Source: Apiotrichum sp. Y4204
Taxonomy: Eukaryota; Basidiomycota; Tremellomycetes; Trichosporonales; Trichosporonaceae
NCBI GenBank assembly: GCA_025531455.1
Contig: JAMYHL010000022.1
Coordinates: 620,001-684,000 of the forward strand
Length of the DNA stretch: 64,000 bases
Reading direction: 5' to 3'
The notes below the pieces were generated by a model. It saw only the letters and a list, made by a program, of their open reading frames with translations, had not been told where the DNA came from and ran no database searches. The translations under genes and the position numbers were made by a program. Of the stretch, positions 1 through 11,403 are shown in pieces (the first letter of the stretch is position 1; each line of letters begins with the position of its first letter).

Positions 1-1538
1 CTTGACCTGCGGCTGCCAAAGGACGACTCGGCGGAGGAGGACCACATTCTGCTTCACCCCACGCACCCCGGCCCCATCTTTGCACTCTCCCACCCCAACC
101 TCCCGGACCTCGGCGCCAAGGTCCTTGACTCGCCCAAGATCCAGGCCAAGCTCACCGACCACCAGAACGGGTACAAGACGCTGCGGGACGGTAACGACGA
201 GTTTGACATTACCACCGTGGACACGTTCCCCGACGTCCCCGAGATGCTCGCAGAGCGCCGCCGCACAAAGCCGGTCTTCCCACCCGCCATCCAGGACCTG
301 TCGCTCGGGGACGCGCCCCAGCCTCCCCAGCCGCCAAACCTTCACGCGCTCACCAAGACGCTGCTGCTTCCGGGACACAAGCACTACTCCCCGGCATGGA
401 CGCCGCTGTTCAACTTTGACACGTACTGGGCAGAGCTGGCGGCCGTGCGGCGGCGGTTCGGTCGCAAGAACGGTGTCCTGCGCGCAGACGAGACGTCGCC
501 CGGACGCGGGAGCTTGCGGCCATCAGTCGGCGACCTCATGTTCTATGGCGAGACAGTGACGTCGACACAGACGATGCTGGACCGCAACTCGATTCTGCTC
601 AACAACCTCCCTGCGCCACTCACCTTCCTCGCCTCGTTCCAGATGGCCGGCCGCGGACGCGGCTCCAACCTCTGGCTCTCGCCTGCCGGCTGTCTCCAGT
701 TCAGCATCCTCCTCACCGTCCCGACAGCGATGGCGTCCAAGCTCGTCTTCATCCAGTATCTCGCTGCCATCTCGATCGCAGAGGCAGTGGACGAGGACGG
801 GCGGCTGGGCGTGCGCATCAAGTGGCCGAACGACCTGTACGCCGAGGCCGAGGGCGTGGGAGGTACAGAGGTGGGGAGCGGGAAGAAGGGCCGCGCCAAG
901 CTTGGTGGCATCCTGGTGAACACAAACTACATGAATGGGCAGTGGCGCGTCGTCGTCGGCTGCGGCGTCAACATCCTCAACCCGCTCCCGACCTCGTCGC
1001 TCTCTCAGCTGCACGGCCTCTTGAGCGAGCGCATGGCTAAGAGCGGATCCTCGGCGAGCGTTCCTCCCCCGCCGACGATGGAGGGCACGCTCGCGCGCAT
1101 CATGCACGCGTTCGAGACCAAGTGGGAGACGTTCCTCGACGAGCGCGGCTTCGAGCCCTTCATGGACGAGTACCACTCGCGTTGGCTGCACTCGTGAGTA
1201 TCAAAATTCGCGCCACCCATAGGTGAAACCTAGTGGTACAAGTCGTGTCTTCAATCATTGTTTTGGGCAAGATTCTGACGCTCAGCGGCCAAGAAGTGAC
1301 GCTCACGACCGTGGAGCCGCACCAGCGCCTCCGCGTCGTGTCCATTACGCCCGACGCCGGGCTGCTGCGCTGCGTGCCGATCGCGGACCAGTCATCGCAC
1401 TTTGAGCGCAACTACGACCAGTCAGAAGACCGCTTCTCATCTGGGTTCTCCGGGGGCTCGCGGTCCGACTATGTCGACCTCCAGCCGGACGGCAACAGCT
1501 TCGACCTCATGGCGGGCATGATCAAGCGCAAGGCATAG
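1..1538 (+). CDS. BPL1: Biotin--protein ligase (holocarboxylase synthetase), 3' part
   Basis: The enzyme activates biotin as biotinyl-AMP and attaches it to a lysine of biotin carboxylases such as acetyl-CoA and pyruvate carboxylase. The gene runs off the left edge; the visible frame is open from base 1. Exons are 1-1193 and 1286-1538, giving 481 visible residues. The catalytic domain starts near GETVTSTQTML and contains the GRGRGSNLWLSP nucleotide loop and KWPNDLY, whose lysine contacts biotinyl-AMP in this family. The 92-nt intron interrupts the codon for the serine of WLHS-GQEV, and joining restores the small C-terminal domain ending LQPDGNSFDLM. The region before the catalytic domain fits the long N-terminal extension of fungal ligases. 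It converges on GCP3 with about 100 bp between stop codons. Identity is secure; the true start lies outside the window. Confidence 0.93.
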
Positions 1539-1638
1539 AGTGATTTGTACGGATGCAGTTTTGGTGTACATTGCAGGATGCATGAGCAGTGGCTCACGGA
1601 GCTAGAATACAAGTCTGCATAATATATCGTGTACTACC

Positions 1639-4600
1639 TCACTTCTTCGGCCGCTGCGACCCTCGCCGTAACGCATAGTGCCCATTAAACGCAATCCTGA
1701 TCGCGAGGAACCGGACATCGAGATCACTGTGCCCGCCTGCCTCCTTGCACACGGTCGTCACGCTGTCCTGGAATCCGGCAGTGCACTGCTGGATGCGTTC
1801 CCGGATACCCTCGAGCTGCGCGGCCGACGCCGCCGCCTCGGCTTCAGAAGTCGATGCGCCTGTCGAGATGCCCTATCATGTCAGTTACAGGAAAAAGGAG
1901 CTCAACTAACCCTCTCCACATCCCTCTGCCGGTCAAGACGTGTCGCCTCGCCCAAGCTCCAGCCGTACAGGTCTTCCGTGGCGTTCCGGAAACTGAGAAT
2001 GTTGGCGAGCGCCTCGCGGACGTGGTTGAGCAGAGTGTCGTCGCGTCCTCTTGGCCCCGAGAGCAGAATCTTGCGCACCACGCGGTCGAGGTACGTCCTG
2101 TGTGCAGCGATGAGCGAGTCGAGGTCGCCATCGCGCCGGTTCGTAAACTCCAGCAGGGCCTGCCACGAGCATTCTATCACCTCGAGCTGGCAGAAGGCCT
2201 GTAGTTGCCTCAGGAAGTGTACCATCTCCGCCTGGATTATCCGGCAGTGGTGCCAGTCGTTGTTGAGGCCTGGTGGGTTAGTAGTCACAAGCGCCTGCCA
2301 CCCACTCGGCAATGACTCGAACGCCCTGGACGCAGATGTCACGCGCATCCAGCCCTGCGTGAGGGCGGTTTCCACGCGCTTGAGGTGCCACAGGTGGTGG
2401 AAGAGGCGGTCGTAGCCGGCCATACTTCGCGCATCGAGGATAGCATTAAGCGGCGCCTCCACCTTGTACTCGAGTGCGAAGCAGTCCCAGCCCAGCTCGC
2501 CATGGGAGTATTCCAGCACACGGGCGTCGAGCCGGCGGAGTACGTCGGGAGAGTCAAACTGCGCGTTCGAGCCGCGGATAGCAGACTCGAGATCGGACGT
2601 CAGGTGATGTCGGTACAAGCTGATTGCGGGCTTGGACAAGCGGGGAGCAAGCGCCTCCATGAGGAGCTCGGCAAAGTCACCAGCGCCAAGCATGAGATAT
2701 GCCTTCAGAGCGCGCAGGTGGTCAAGAAGCTTGTACTTGTCGTAGAAGATTTCCAGTAAGCGCTTTGAGGCGGATGAGTATGCATCGTCGATAGAACGCT
2801 CGAGCCCAGTGAGATCGGAATATTTCAAAGCTGAGAGTTAGAGCAGGGATCACTGGACCCAACTCACCGGCACCAGCAGCGAGACCCGCCTGTGTCGGGG
2901 TCCACTCAGTGTCGAAGCAGTTGTAGCGGATGAAGTTAAGACTACGGCCAGTGGAAAAGATCTGTGGCTGTTAAGACTCCTATGCAACAACAGCCTGTAG
3001 ACTAACCTTCTTGGCAAAGTCCTCGTTGATGAATCCCGGCACCATACCCTTGACGAAAACGTATTTCTTCTCCCAGATGTGGTGCGAGTCGCTGACTCCG
3101 CCGCCCATGTCGAAGCCCTGCTCGAAGCCGGCATCGCCCTCGGCGTACGGTGAGGGGTCATCAAACTTCTCGTCAGGGTTGACCTGGACAAAGAACTCGT
3201 TGAACGGGTCGTGGAGCTCGCCGGAAAGGATCCACCGCTGCAAGGTGTGGAAGAACGGCTTGGATACCTCCTCGAGGATCTGGTTTGTGAAATGTCGTGC
3301 GAAGGGGTCACCATGCTTTGTCCGACTGTGTATCTTGGACACAAGCGCTCCACCATGGTTAACTGAGGGTTAGCACCAAAGAGACACAAGTAACCCACCT
3401 GTTGCGTCGTCAACGACCGTCTCCATGAGCCGCAGCTTCAACTTCATGTCTTCTGTCCACAATCCCAGTCTGAGGAGGGTGAGCTCCGACGCCTCTGCAG
3501 GCTGCGACTCGACGGGGTTGGACAGCTGAGACTCGAGGACCGCGAGAAGGCGATGATACTCGGACAGCTCGTGGTTGAGGAAATGGCACAGGCTCTGATG
3601 GGTAAGTATGGCATTCACTGCATCACCCACTTGGACGACCATGCCACTCTGAGCACTTGGTCCGGCGGCCTGGTGCTTTTTGATAAACGTCGTGATCTTG
3701 CGGTACAGCACACCCATCTCCGACAGCTGCACGAGCACGCTCCGTGTCGGCTGAAAGACGTACCCCTCCTGAACAGTCAGCTTTCTTAGTGCTTGTTAGC
3801 TCACCATCGGCTCATTGATGGCAATGTCAATACCGAGAATCTCGCGCTCCTCCTCGGCATCCAGCATCTCCGTTACATCTGAGCGGTCGTAGCTCCGCTC
3901 CTTGCCGTTGGTCTGCGGCTTCGCGCTCGGCGCCAGCGCAAAGCGTACATACCGCCCATCGATGCCCTGGAGGAGATACAGCGCGTCGCGGAGGAGAAGG
4001 CTCTCTGGGAAGGTGGGGCGGCCGCGGTTGCTGCGCCACTGGTTGAGGAGCTGCGCCTTTGACAGATTGGGCACGGGACTCGACGGTGGCGGCGAGTTGA
4101 GGTCGATCGCCTGGAGTTTCTGTCGTACGTGTGCTTCAGGCGCGGCGGCGGCTCCCTCAGCGAGCACGCTCGTCGTCGATGGTCCCGGGCGCGCCGGGGT
4201 GCCAAGACCAGAGCGCGGGCGGGAAGATGACGCAGCTGGCTCCTTCTCTGCGAGATTTGACAGTGCGAGAAGAAATTGGAGGTGGCGATGGGGAACGGAG
4301 AGTGTGCGCTGCGCATGTCAGTGATATCAGTTCGCTCTTTCATCACGTACCCCGCGCTGAAGCGTCGTCCAGAGGGAGTTGAAACGAGCAAGGTCTTCGG
4401 GCGGGACAGCGCGGCGCGCAATGTCCGGAAGCGCCGAAGATCCAAGGGGGAGGGAAGAGGGAAGCCGGCTGGGCAGGTAAGTAAAACGAGGTCTAGGATA
4501 CCTGCCTTGAGAGAATGTCGTCGCTGAACTCGAGGAGCTCGTCGACGCGTTCCTGTCGCACCCTGTCCGGAAGCTTGGAGAGGTTCGGGAGGACGGCGTA

Positions 4601-4648
4601 GATGAGCGTCTCGAGCGGAGACGTCGAGGATCCGCCGCTGCGAGACAT
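1639..4648 (-). CDS. Gamma-tubulin complex component 3 (GCP3/Spc98/Alp6)
   Basis: A core subunit of the gamma-tubulin small complex that nucleates microtubules at the spindle pole body. Eight exons: 4506-4648, 4351-4468, 3805-4308, 3399-3768, 3007-3362, 2868-2961, 1911-2830, 1639-1872 (912 aa, normal for GCP3). The N-terminal GCP domain carries EGYVFQPTRSVLVQLSEMG and RWILSGELHDPFNEFF; then come IFSTGRSLNFIRY and the C-terminal gamma-tubulin-binding domain with LFHHLWHLKRVE, ending in FLAIRIAFNGHY. The start is the first ATG of exon 1 (MSRSGGSS). Intron 1 appears to use a GC donor (AG|GCAGGT): the nearby GT donor puts exon 2 out of frame. The last intron needs the acceptor at 1873; the next AG gives an early stop. 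Divergent from TSR3. GCP3 is preferred over GCP2 on the overall motif pattern, without an alignment. Confidence 0.9.
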
Positions 4649-4948
4649 TGCGGCGGGTGTGTGGGTCCGAGGGTTGGGGAGTGTGATGGGATGTGGTGGA
4701 TGTGGATGGTGTAGCCGCGATCAAGAAACGCGTCAATAACGCAACGAGGGAGGGGGGCGTGTTTGGCTGAGGGTCTAGGGTGGTGGACCGTGCCGCGTGC
4801 CTGATTGTCATGCCGCGTGCTATACACGCGACGCTCACTCCACCCCATTTTCGAAAGTTGGTCAGTACGGTAGTCATGAGTAGAAATAACATCCAAAACA
4901 GTCCTGCGGCCTGTTCTTCGCCACCATCCATTCCACCACGAATTCACA
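4649..4948. promoter_or_regulatory. Shared upstream interval between GCP3 and TSR3
   Basis: These 300 bp separate two start codons pointing away from each other, so both promoters and 5' UTRs must lie here. I see no clear TATA element or repeat. The long reading frames crossing it on the minus strand are upstream extensions of GCP3 frames and carry no recognisable protein. Confidence 0.5.
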
Positions 4949-6104
4949 ATGGGCAAATCCGGCAAACCGAACAAAGAACGCTCTGCGGCGCCGCGTGGAC
5001 GGGGACGGGGACGTGGGGGCGGACGGGGGCGCGGCGCGCCGCGGGGCCGTGCTGGGCGTGGGGAGCCGCGGACGTTTGAGGACCGCGGCGTGAGCGTCGT
5101 TGTTGATGGTTAGTTACCCGGATTGTCCAGAACTAATAGCAGGCTCGAGCGATGACGATGACGAGGATGAGGAGGAGGACGATGACGAGTCGGGATCTGG
5201 ATCCGGGGAGGAGGACAGCGAAGAGGAGAGCGAGGAGGAAGAAGGCGACGAGTCGGAGGAGGAGCAGGTCAAGATTGCGGTGCCGGTCGCAATGTGGGAC
5301 TTTGACCACTGCGACCCGCGCCGGTGCTCGGGCAAGAAGCTTGCGCGTCACGGGCTGTGTACCTCTATGCGCGTCGGACAGCGGTTCCGCGGCGTCGTCT
5401 TGACGTGAGTGGCGTGGACCGGGGAGCAGATGTGCCTCGGCAGCAAAGGTACACGCATAGCTGACGATCAGACCCAAGGGCCGGAAACCGATCGCGCCGT
5501 GCGACGACGAGGTGGTCATGATGTCCGGTCTGGCGGTGGTTGAAGCCTCGTGGGCGCGCCTCGACGAGGTGCCCTTCGGCAAGATCAAGGGTCCTCACGA
5601 GCGTCTCTGTGAGTTTTGCTCCTTTTGACTGTAAACTCATTTCAGTGCCGTATCTCGTCGCGACGAATCCGGTCAACTACGGCAAGCCGTGGCGTCTGAA
5701 CTGTGTCGAGGCACTTGCGGCGGGCTTTTACATCACAGGTCATCCGGAGTGGGCCGAGCTGCTGCTATCCAAGTTTTCTTGGGGCCACGCGTTCTACAAG
5801 ATGAACGGACACCTCATCGAGCGGTATCGCACGTGTCATACGCACGAGGAGGTCGCACAGATGCAGGCGACGATTGAGCGCGAGCTCCAGGAGGAGCATG
5901 ACCGCCAGAAGGAGGAGAAGGGTTGGTGCCTTTGGAGGTGCAGTTCTGACGCCAGCGAAATACTTTGCAGACGGAGATCTCTTGCGCGAGAACCCAAACC
6001 ACATTGGTCGGGACCAGGTGGAGGAAGAGTCCGAGGACGAAGAGGAATCCGAGGACGAGGTGGAGAAGCTCGTGGCGGGTGTCGAGGCTGCAAAGCTCAC
6101 ATGA
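4949..6104 (+). CDS. TSR3: 18S rRNA aminocarboxypropyltransferase Tsr3
   Basis: Transfers the aminocarboxypropyl group of SAM to a hypermodified uridine of 18S rRNA late in 40S maturation. Five exons: 4949-5108, 5143-5404, 5472-5608, 5646-5921, 5971-6104 (322 aa). After an Arg/Gly-rich start (residues ~15-40) and an Asp/Glu/Ser-rich stretch (~55-90) comes the conserved core: [58 protein letters not shown] and [11 protein letters not shown], all typical of Tsr3. The C-terminus is again acidic. The RGG-like and acidic N-terminal extensions are low complexity and probably disordered. Introns are 34-67 nt. It converges on the CAF-1 gene with about 140 bp between stop codons. Confidence 0.95.
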
Positions 6105-6241
6105 TATGGTTGATACGGTTACATGCACGATATGGTGATATTCCAGGACGTTTTGGAGAATGTTAATCCCAAAATAGACTGGTGACCTGCTACAATATCT
6201 GATTCTAGTATAATATGCTGCTCCGTCCTCCGATGTCCTAG

Positions 6242-9036
6242 TTACGCCTTGTCCAGCATAGCCATAATACCACGCGCTGGTGGGCTCAAGCCGGCGGCTG
6301 TCCACGCCTCGTTCTTCACGCGCCATTTTGCGTCTTTGCCCTTGCCTTCGCGAGTGGCCACTTCGCGTATCTTGGCCTCGATGGCTGCTTTGGTGATAGA
6401 CTCGAAATGTCCGCGCAGCTCCAGTACGAGATCGGCCTGGATCTTTGAGCTGCCCTCGATCTTGTCGAACAGTTCAGGGAGACGCGCCGTAGGGAATGTG
6501 ATTTTCGCAGGACGGCGAACAGCTGGTGTGTGTGGAGTATTGGCGGTGGAGGATGCATCGCCCAGAGGCATGACTGGCGGGACAATGGATGTAGGAGTTG
6601 CCTTCCGGGGAGCTTCTTCCGTGGTGGTAAGAAGACACTTGATACCGATCTGCATCCCCACGGCTGTGTCCGAGAAGGTGGCCTTGAAGCGCTGGCACGG
6701 TTCAGACGACTCGTATTTGAACGGATCGAGATTTGCCGGCGCATCTGAGGGTTAGACGAAGCAACGTGTGACAACCCACCGTTGATGAGCTGAATGCGAT
6801 ACGAGTTCCATTCCTCCTCGGGATGGTGGCCGATATCGTTTTCCCAGAATGGACCCTGACAATCCTGGTTGAGCTTGGTGATACGCTTGACGGGAATCTT
6901 GCGTTTCGGTGCCAGCCGGCTGGGCGAGGCAATCGGCGGTGGCGTGCCGTCGAGCATGGTAATGTCGCCGCTGGCGTCGGGACCGAAGAGCATGTCTTCG
7001 GCATTGTCGAGCCAGTCGTCGAATTCACCCTCCTCATCATCCTCCGACACGTCGTCCTCAGCTTCCGGATCCTGTTCTCCTCCGTCCACATCGTCGCCGC
7101 CTTCGTCCTCAACCCAGTCGTCACCCGAGTCATACGAGTAATCGAACAAGGGGTCCTGCTCGAATGGTGTCCGTGGACCAACCACGAGAGAAGACCTGGT
7201 GAATGTGCCGCTGTATGGTGGGCGAGCCTGCTGATCGAAGGCCAAGACCTTCCGCGGGAACTTGTCCGTGTTGAGCAGCCGCCTGCGCACCAGACGGGGA
7301 TCCTCTGCCGACTGGTACTCTGTCCACATATCGCTTACGGTACCGTACAGTGGCGCTGTTTTCAATCCCTTGGGAAGATGTGTCCGCGGGGCCTGAGTAC
7401 GAAGATTGTGTCTTGAGAGATGGTCATTGATGAAATCACGAGGGGTCCAGCGAGCAGCAGATTGTTTACTGCTTAGATCCTCTGGTGACCGCTTCCACTG
7501 GTTCATCTCGGCCCATCGGACATTTGCGCGTTGCGGTGGGGGCTGGAACATGCGCTCAAAGTCACTCAAGTTACTGTCCGAGGCTTTCGATGCTGTCAAG
7601 TCAGCTGCGGGAACAATTTTGCAGCTCACAAGAAACCTCAGCCGATTCAGAAGCAGCAGCCTTAGACGCGGCCTTTGCGTCCTTTTTCGCCTGCTTGGCG
7701 AAGAATGCGCCAAACATCGTGGCCTGCTTGGCCTTGTTGGCGGCCATCTTCTGTTCCTGGCGCTGCTTTTGTCTGGCGTTAGTCAACAGCAGATGCGGCG
7801 ATACTCACGCCTTCATCTCCTCCATCTCCTTGCGTTTCTCCTCGCGCTTCTCCTCCCGCTCCGCCTTCTTCTCCTCTTGCTCCTTGCGTTTGACCTCCCG
7901 CTCGGCGGCCTTCTCTTCCTTCTCTTTCCGCTTCTCTTCCTGCTCAGCGAGCTTGGCCTCCTTTTCCTCCTTCTTGCGCTTGGCGGCCTCCTGGTGGGTC
8001 AATACCGTCATGTGCACCTTACCCACCTCGTCCAAAGGCTTGCCCAGCTTTGACGGCGAGCTCGTCTGGCTCGGCCCTGCACCTGGAGTCGCGTCCCTGC
8101 TCTTTGCAGGCGCCCGCTTCGGTCTCAAGATGTTGACCGGAGTGTCGTCCTTGCTCTTCTCCCCCTTGATTATTTCGCTCCTCTCCGCGTCGTCCATGTC
8201 GGCAGCCATGCGAGCACAATCTTCCCGTGCGCGCTCGCGTTCGGCGCGGCGATCCAGCAGCTGGGCGGCGATCTCCGCAGGGAAGTACTTCTCAAGGTTT
8301 TTGGCTTCCCAGCAGCGGATCTGGAGACCAGCCGGAAATCTGGACTGCGCGACGCCAAAGTCCAGCGGGGTGAAGCCGTAGTGTGTGAGCGTAAACAGGT
8401 TCTTGACCGGATCGGCGAGTAGCTCAACAGGGAGCAAGTCTGCTCCGTCAGTTGTGACTATGCAGCTTCACGCACCTTCCTGGCCCTTTATGAGCTCGGC
8501 CTTAATCGCCTTGACGAAAGCTGCCTCCGAAGCCGATGTGCTGAGAGTTAGATCGCTCGGAGCACAAATGTAACTCACAGCTCATGTCCGGCTACAACGA
8601 TGAGGTCCCAGAACTTCTCGGGCAGCTCCTCCAGCGGCTTGCCCGCGTCCCTTGCGTCGAGGAGGTCCATTTCCAGCTCGAGCAAGCCTGCGATGTCAGC
8701 TCTGGCAGATCATTCTAGCTTACGACGACGAGGAAGTGCCGGGCGCTCAAATGGACTCTGGCTGAAGACGACCTTCCTCCCCTGGAGCTCGACCAAGCCT
8801 GGAGTCAGTCCACCATACAGGGTCAAGACATACTGGAAGCTTTTGCCTTCTTGCCGGGATTACTCGCGTCGTCCGCAGCTGGAATCAGCACATGAGTCTG
8901 GCTAACGGGCGCCCTCTAGCCATCACGTACCTTCCGCCTTGCGTTTGCCACCGATGGGCGAGTGGGGCGGGCTGCTGTCGACAATCTCAATGACCTTGAC
9001 CGAGTCTGCGCGGTCGCCACTCATCGGTACCGCCAT
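6242..9036 (-). CDS. Chromatin assembly factor 1 large subunit (CAF-1 p150/Cac1-like)
   Basis: Histone H3-H4 chaperone subunit that deposits nucleosomes behind replication forks. Nine exons: 8931-9036, 8834-8878, 8724-8798, 8579-8687, 8476-8540, 7809-8439, 7630-7772, 6780-7592, 6242-6744 (829 aa). Visible: a long charged KER-type helix (~265-370), a PCNA-motif-like QATMFGAFF just after it (not a perfect PIP box), MFQPPPQRANVRWAEMNQW, the diagnostic RPPYSGTF and DYSYDSGDDWVEDEGG of the acidic histone-binding domain (~510-590), and a C-terminal winged-helix-like block (~735-829). Introns are 35-52 nt. A second in-frame ATG four codons downstream could also serve as start. Identification rests on the acidic-domain signature plus domain order and is strong. 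Confidence 0.92.
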
Positions 9037-9865
9037 CGTTGTGTTGCGCCGAGCGCGTCAAGAAGCTGGAAGGGACAAGGTGTGGTTGGGGGTGGTCGAT
9101 GGTTAATGGTTGGTGGTTGGATGTCGAGACGAGACAAGTTGCAAAGTCGAGGTGTTGGAGTGGAGTGTGAAATTCACCAAGATGACGAGAGGGAAGACAC
9201 CACAAGTCCAACACAGTATGGTAAACAAGTGCGCGCTGATCACAAGGGAGACGACTCGAGTCGCGTCAACCGGCAGAGATGCAGCGAACCAAAGAGGCAC
9301 GTACCCTCGCAGCGCGTCGCTCTCTTGTTCAGAACCCGAGACGCGTCGAGCTCGGACGGGAGAAAAACAAATGAGACAATGTGCAGAAAGTTACATAATA
9401 AAATTCACTCGCGTGACAGCCATGCAGCTCTTTTTTTCAGCTTCTAGCTTCTCCTTTCCCTACTCGCATTCCATGTAGTCTGATCCTCTGTTGTGCAGCG
9501 GGGTCTGAAGCTGTCGGCATTGTCCATGAGCCCGCCGAAACGAGACACAGGAAAGCAGACGAGCAACGGAGGATAGCACATGAACAGCAGATGGAGACAA
9601 GGACCACAGGGCAGTCGCGCCGTAGAGCCTTAAGCAGGACACTGACAGGAAGCTGAACAGGTCGATGCGACCCATGTCAACGACCAGACACAGAAACAAA
9701 GCGTGTCAAGTCCCATTTCGCGAGTTGTCCGGTTAGCACAATCTACACGGCGTTTCCCCAGCAGTCACGATCAGTCTCTTTCGAGTGCAACCCAAATGCT
9801 ATGTGTGTGGATGGACTTCATCACGCTATGATTCGTCCCAGCTGCAATCCCAACATCGAACCAAC
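9037..9865. other. Intergenic interval between CAF-1 and RPS26
   Basis: It holds the upstream region of the CAF-1 gene (9037 rightward, read on the minus strand) and the 3' flank of RPS26. The minus-strand sense of the first 350 bp is C/A-rich and lacks ATG. Small reading frames here resemble no protein I know and have no supporting splice pattern. Confidence 0.5.
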
Positions 9866-10431
9866 TTAAAGCTGCTGCTGCTTGGCGGCAATGGCGGCGG
9901 CGACGGCAGGGTTGACGCGCTTGCCGTCCTTGAAGATGGCGCGGGGAGGGGGAGCACGGTTCTTGCGCGAGTTGATGGCACCGGGCTTGGCCGAACGGAC
10001 ACGAACAACCTTGGCGTGGATGGCGCACGAGACACAGTAGGCAAGGCGGATGTAGAGCTTGGGGAGGGCGTAGTCCTTGTACACGGAAGCCTCGGAAAGG
10101 TCGCTCACGGCAGCGGCCTCGACGATGTTCTTGACCGAGTTGCGCTTGATGGCCTTGTCCTGGGCATGTTAGGGGTGGGTTCTCGAGGTTTCACGCTGTC
10201 TGGTCTGTCGCCGAAAGGATAGGCACCCCAGAGGTCCTTCCTCCCAATCCCGTCCTCTGCGCCGCACGTCCACTCTCCCCCGTTCTCTCCATCACATCAT
10301 CCCAACGACAGACCAGACAGCCCGCGGCTGCTCACCTTAGGGACACAACGCGAACAGTTGGAGCAACGGACGAACTTGACGTGTCCGCGTCCCTTCTTGT
10401 TGCGTCCTCCACCCCTTCTCTTTTTGGTCAT
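9866..10431 (-). CDS. RPS26: 40S ribosomal protein S26
   Basis: Small-subunit ribosomal protein near the mRNA exit channel. Two exons: 10336-10431 and 9866-10159 (129 aa). It begins [18 protein letters not shown] and has the zinc-binding CSNCSRC and YCVSCAIH pairs, the [20 protein letters not shown] block, and an Ala/Gln-rich C-terminus. The 176-nt intron is the longest for its position among the well-supported genes nearby and contains a 16-bp inverted repeat, reported separately. A further intron in the 5' UTR is possible: a GTGGGT donor at about 10682 and a GCTGACAG acceptor just upstream of the ATG would fit, but nothing coding tests it. Confidence 0.96.
10195..10321 (-). repeat. 16-bp perfect inverted repeat inside the RPS26 intron
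   Basis: Arms are 10195-10210 and 10306-10321, perfectly complementary over 16 bp, separated by 95 nt. They lie wholly inside the intron (10160-10335), the outer arm ending 14 nt inside the 5' splice site. In the pre-mRNA this stem would draw the donor towards the branch-point end of an otherwise long intron. Confidence 0.85.
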
Positions 10432-11403
10432 CTTGGCAACTGTCTGTCAGCAATGCGCGTAGCAAGTCCGTCGCCGCAGTCCGAACGAGGCCCGAGAGGA
10501 AGTCTGAGAGGATGAGGGAAAAGCGCGCCGCAGCTGGATAAGTGTGTGGGATATGCAAAAAACGGCCTCGGTAGCGATGGCGGCGATGGCGAGCGAGTTG
10601 TCGTCGGTATCGGGCGCGCTATCCCTCCCTCGATGGTCCTCCCTTCGGTCGCTGCTCGTCGTCGGCGTTGCTGGATACCCACGTTTTTAGTGGAAAGGTT
10701 GAAGTGCAAAGAGTCTCAATGCTCTCGGATTGAGCAATCTACAACACTGGCACACTGCGCGACACAGTACCAGCCGCTGGGCAGGCAGGCAGGCAACCAG
10801 CAAGCACACTGGTGCCCGCCTGGCGTGACTGCTGCCAGGCAGTCCCACCACTCGTCGGCCTCCTCCACGGTGGCGGCCGCCTTCTCCTGGGTGAGAGCAT
10901 CAGCGGTGGCGGTTTCTCCAGCTGAACAGTGTGGCACACGGCCCCTGGCAGAGGCTCTCAGCCAGGAGGGGGCTGGGTGTCCCTGTATCCCCGAAAATTT
11001 CCAGTGTGGCAATCCTGTCGGCGATAACATTTTCGCCGACAGTAACGACGGAAGCATATTATGACGTAGTGTGACCGCGGTACCTTGGTGCCGTGAATGG
11101 ATGCGTGTGCTGCACGCGCACTTGAGACCCCCCCACAACGTATGCACTGAACTGCTCCTCTGAACCATGACCGCATCGTTCAGGCCGGGAGATCCAGTTA
11201 CGAAGGTGTGGACAAGATGCTCGATCGCCGTAGCATGCAGCGGCGAACAGCAAGCAGCGCGCAACAAGAGTACCATCAAGTTCAAACCCTCTCTCACGAA
11301 TTCTACCGTATGCATCAAGTTCACTGGCATCGCAGATGTACATTGTATCCCCTATATCGCGTATACCGTTCACTCGCCCAGTAGCACTCTGTCGCCGCCA
11401 GGC
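10432..11403. other. Intergenic interval, no supported gene
   Basis: About 970 bp between the RPS26 start and the end of the PUB-domain gene. It should hold the RPS26 promoter and leader. A 204-codon minus-strand frame (10716-11330) has no recognisable domain and biased composition, so I do not call it. A GC-rich hairpin at 11015-11042 and a short GGCA tandem run near 10779 are the only structures noted. Confidence 0.5.
11015..11042. repeat. 10-bp hairpin with 8-nt loop
   Basis: CTGTCGGCGA and TCGCCGACAG flank TAACATTT. The stem is perfect and GC-rich, in sequence with no supported gene. It could be part of a non-coding RNA or an RPS26 upstream element; nothing else supports either. Confidence 0.6.

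Noticed and set aside
10716..11330. 204-codon minus-strand frame upstream of RPS26
   Set aside because: Cys/Ala/Trp-rich composition, no domain, overlaps a strong hairpin and no compatible splice sites; kept only as unassigned sequence.
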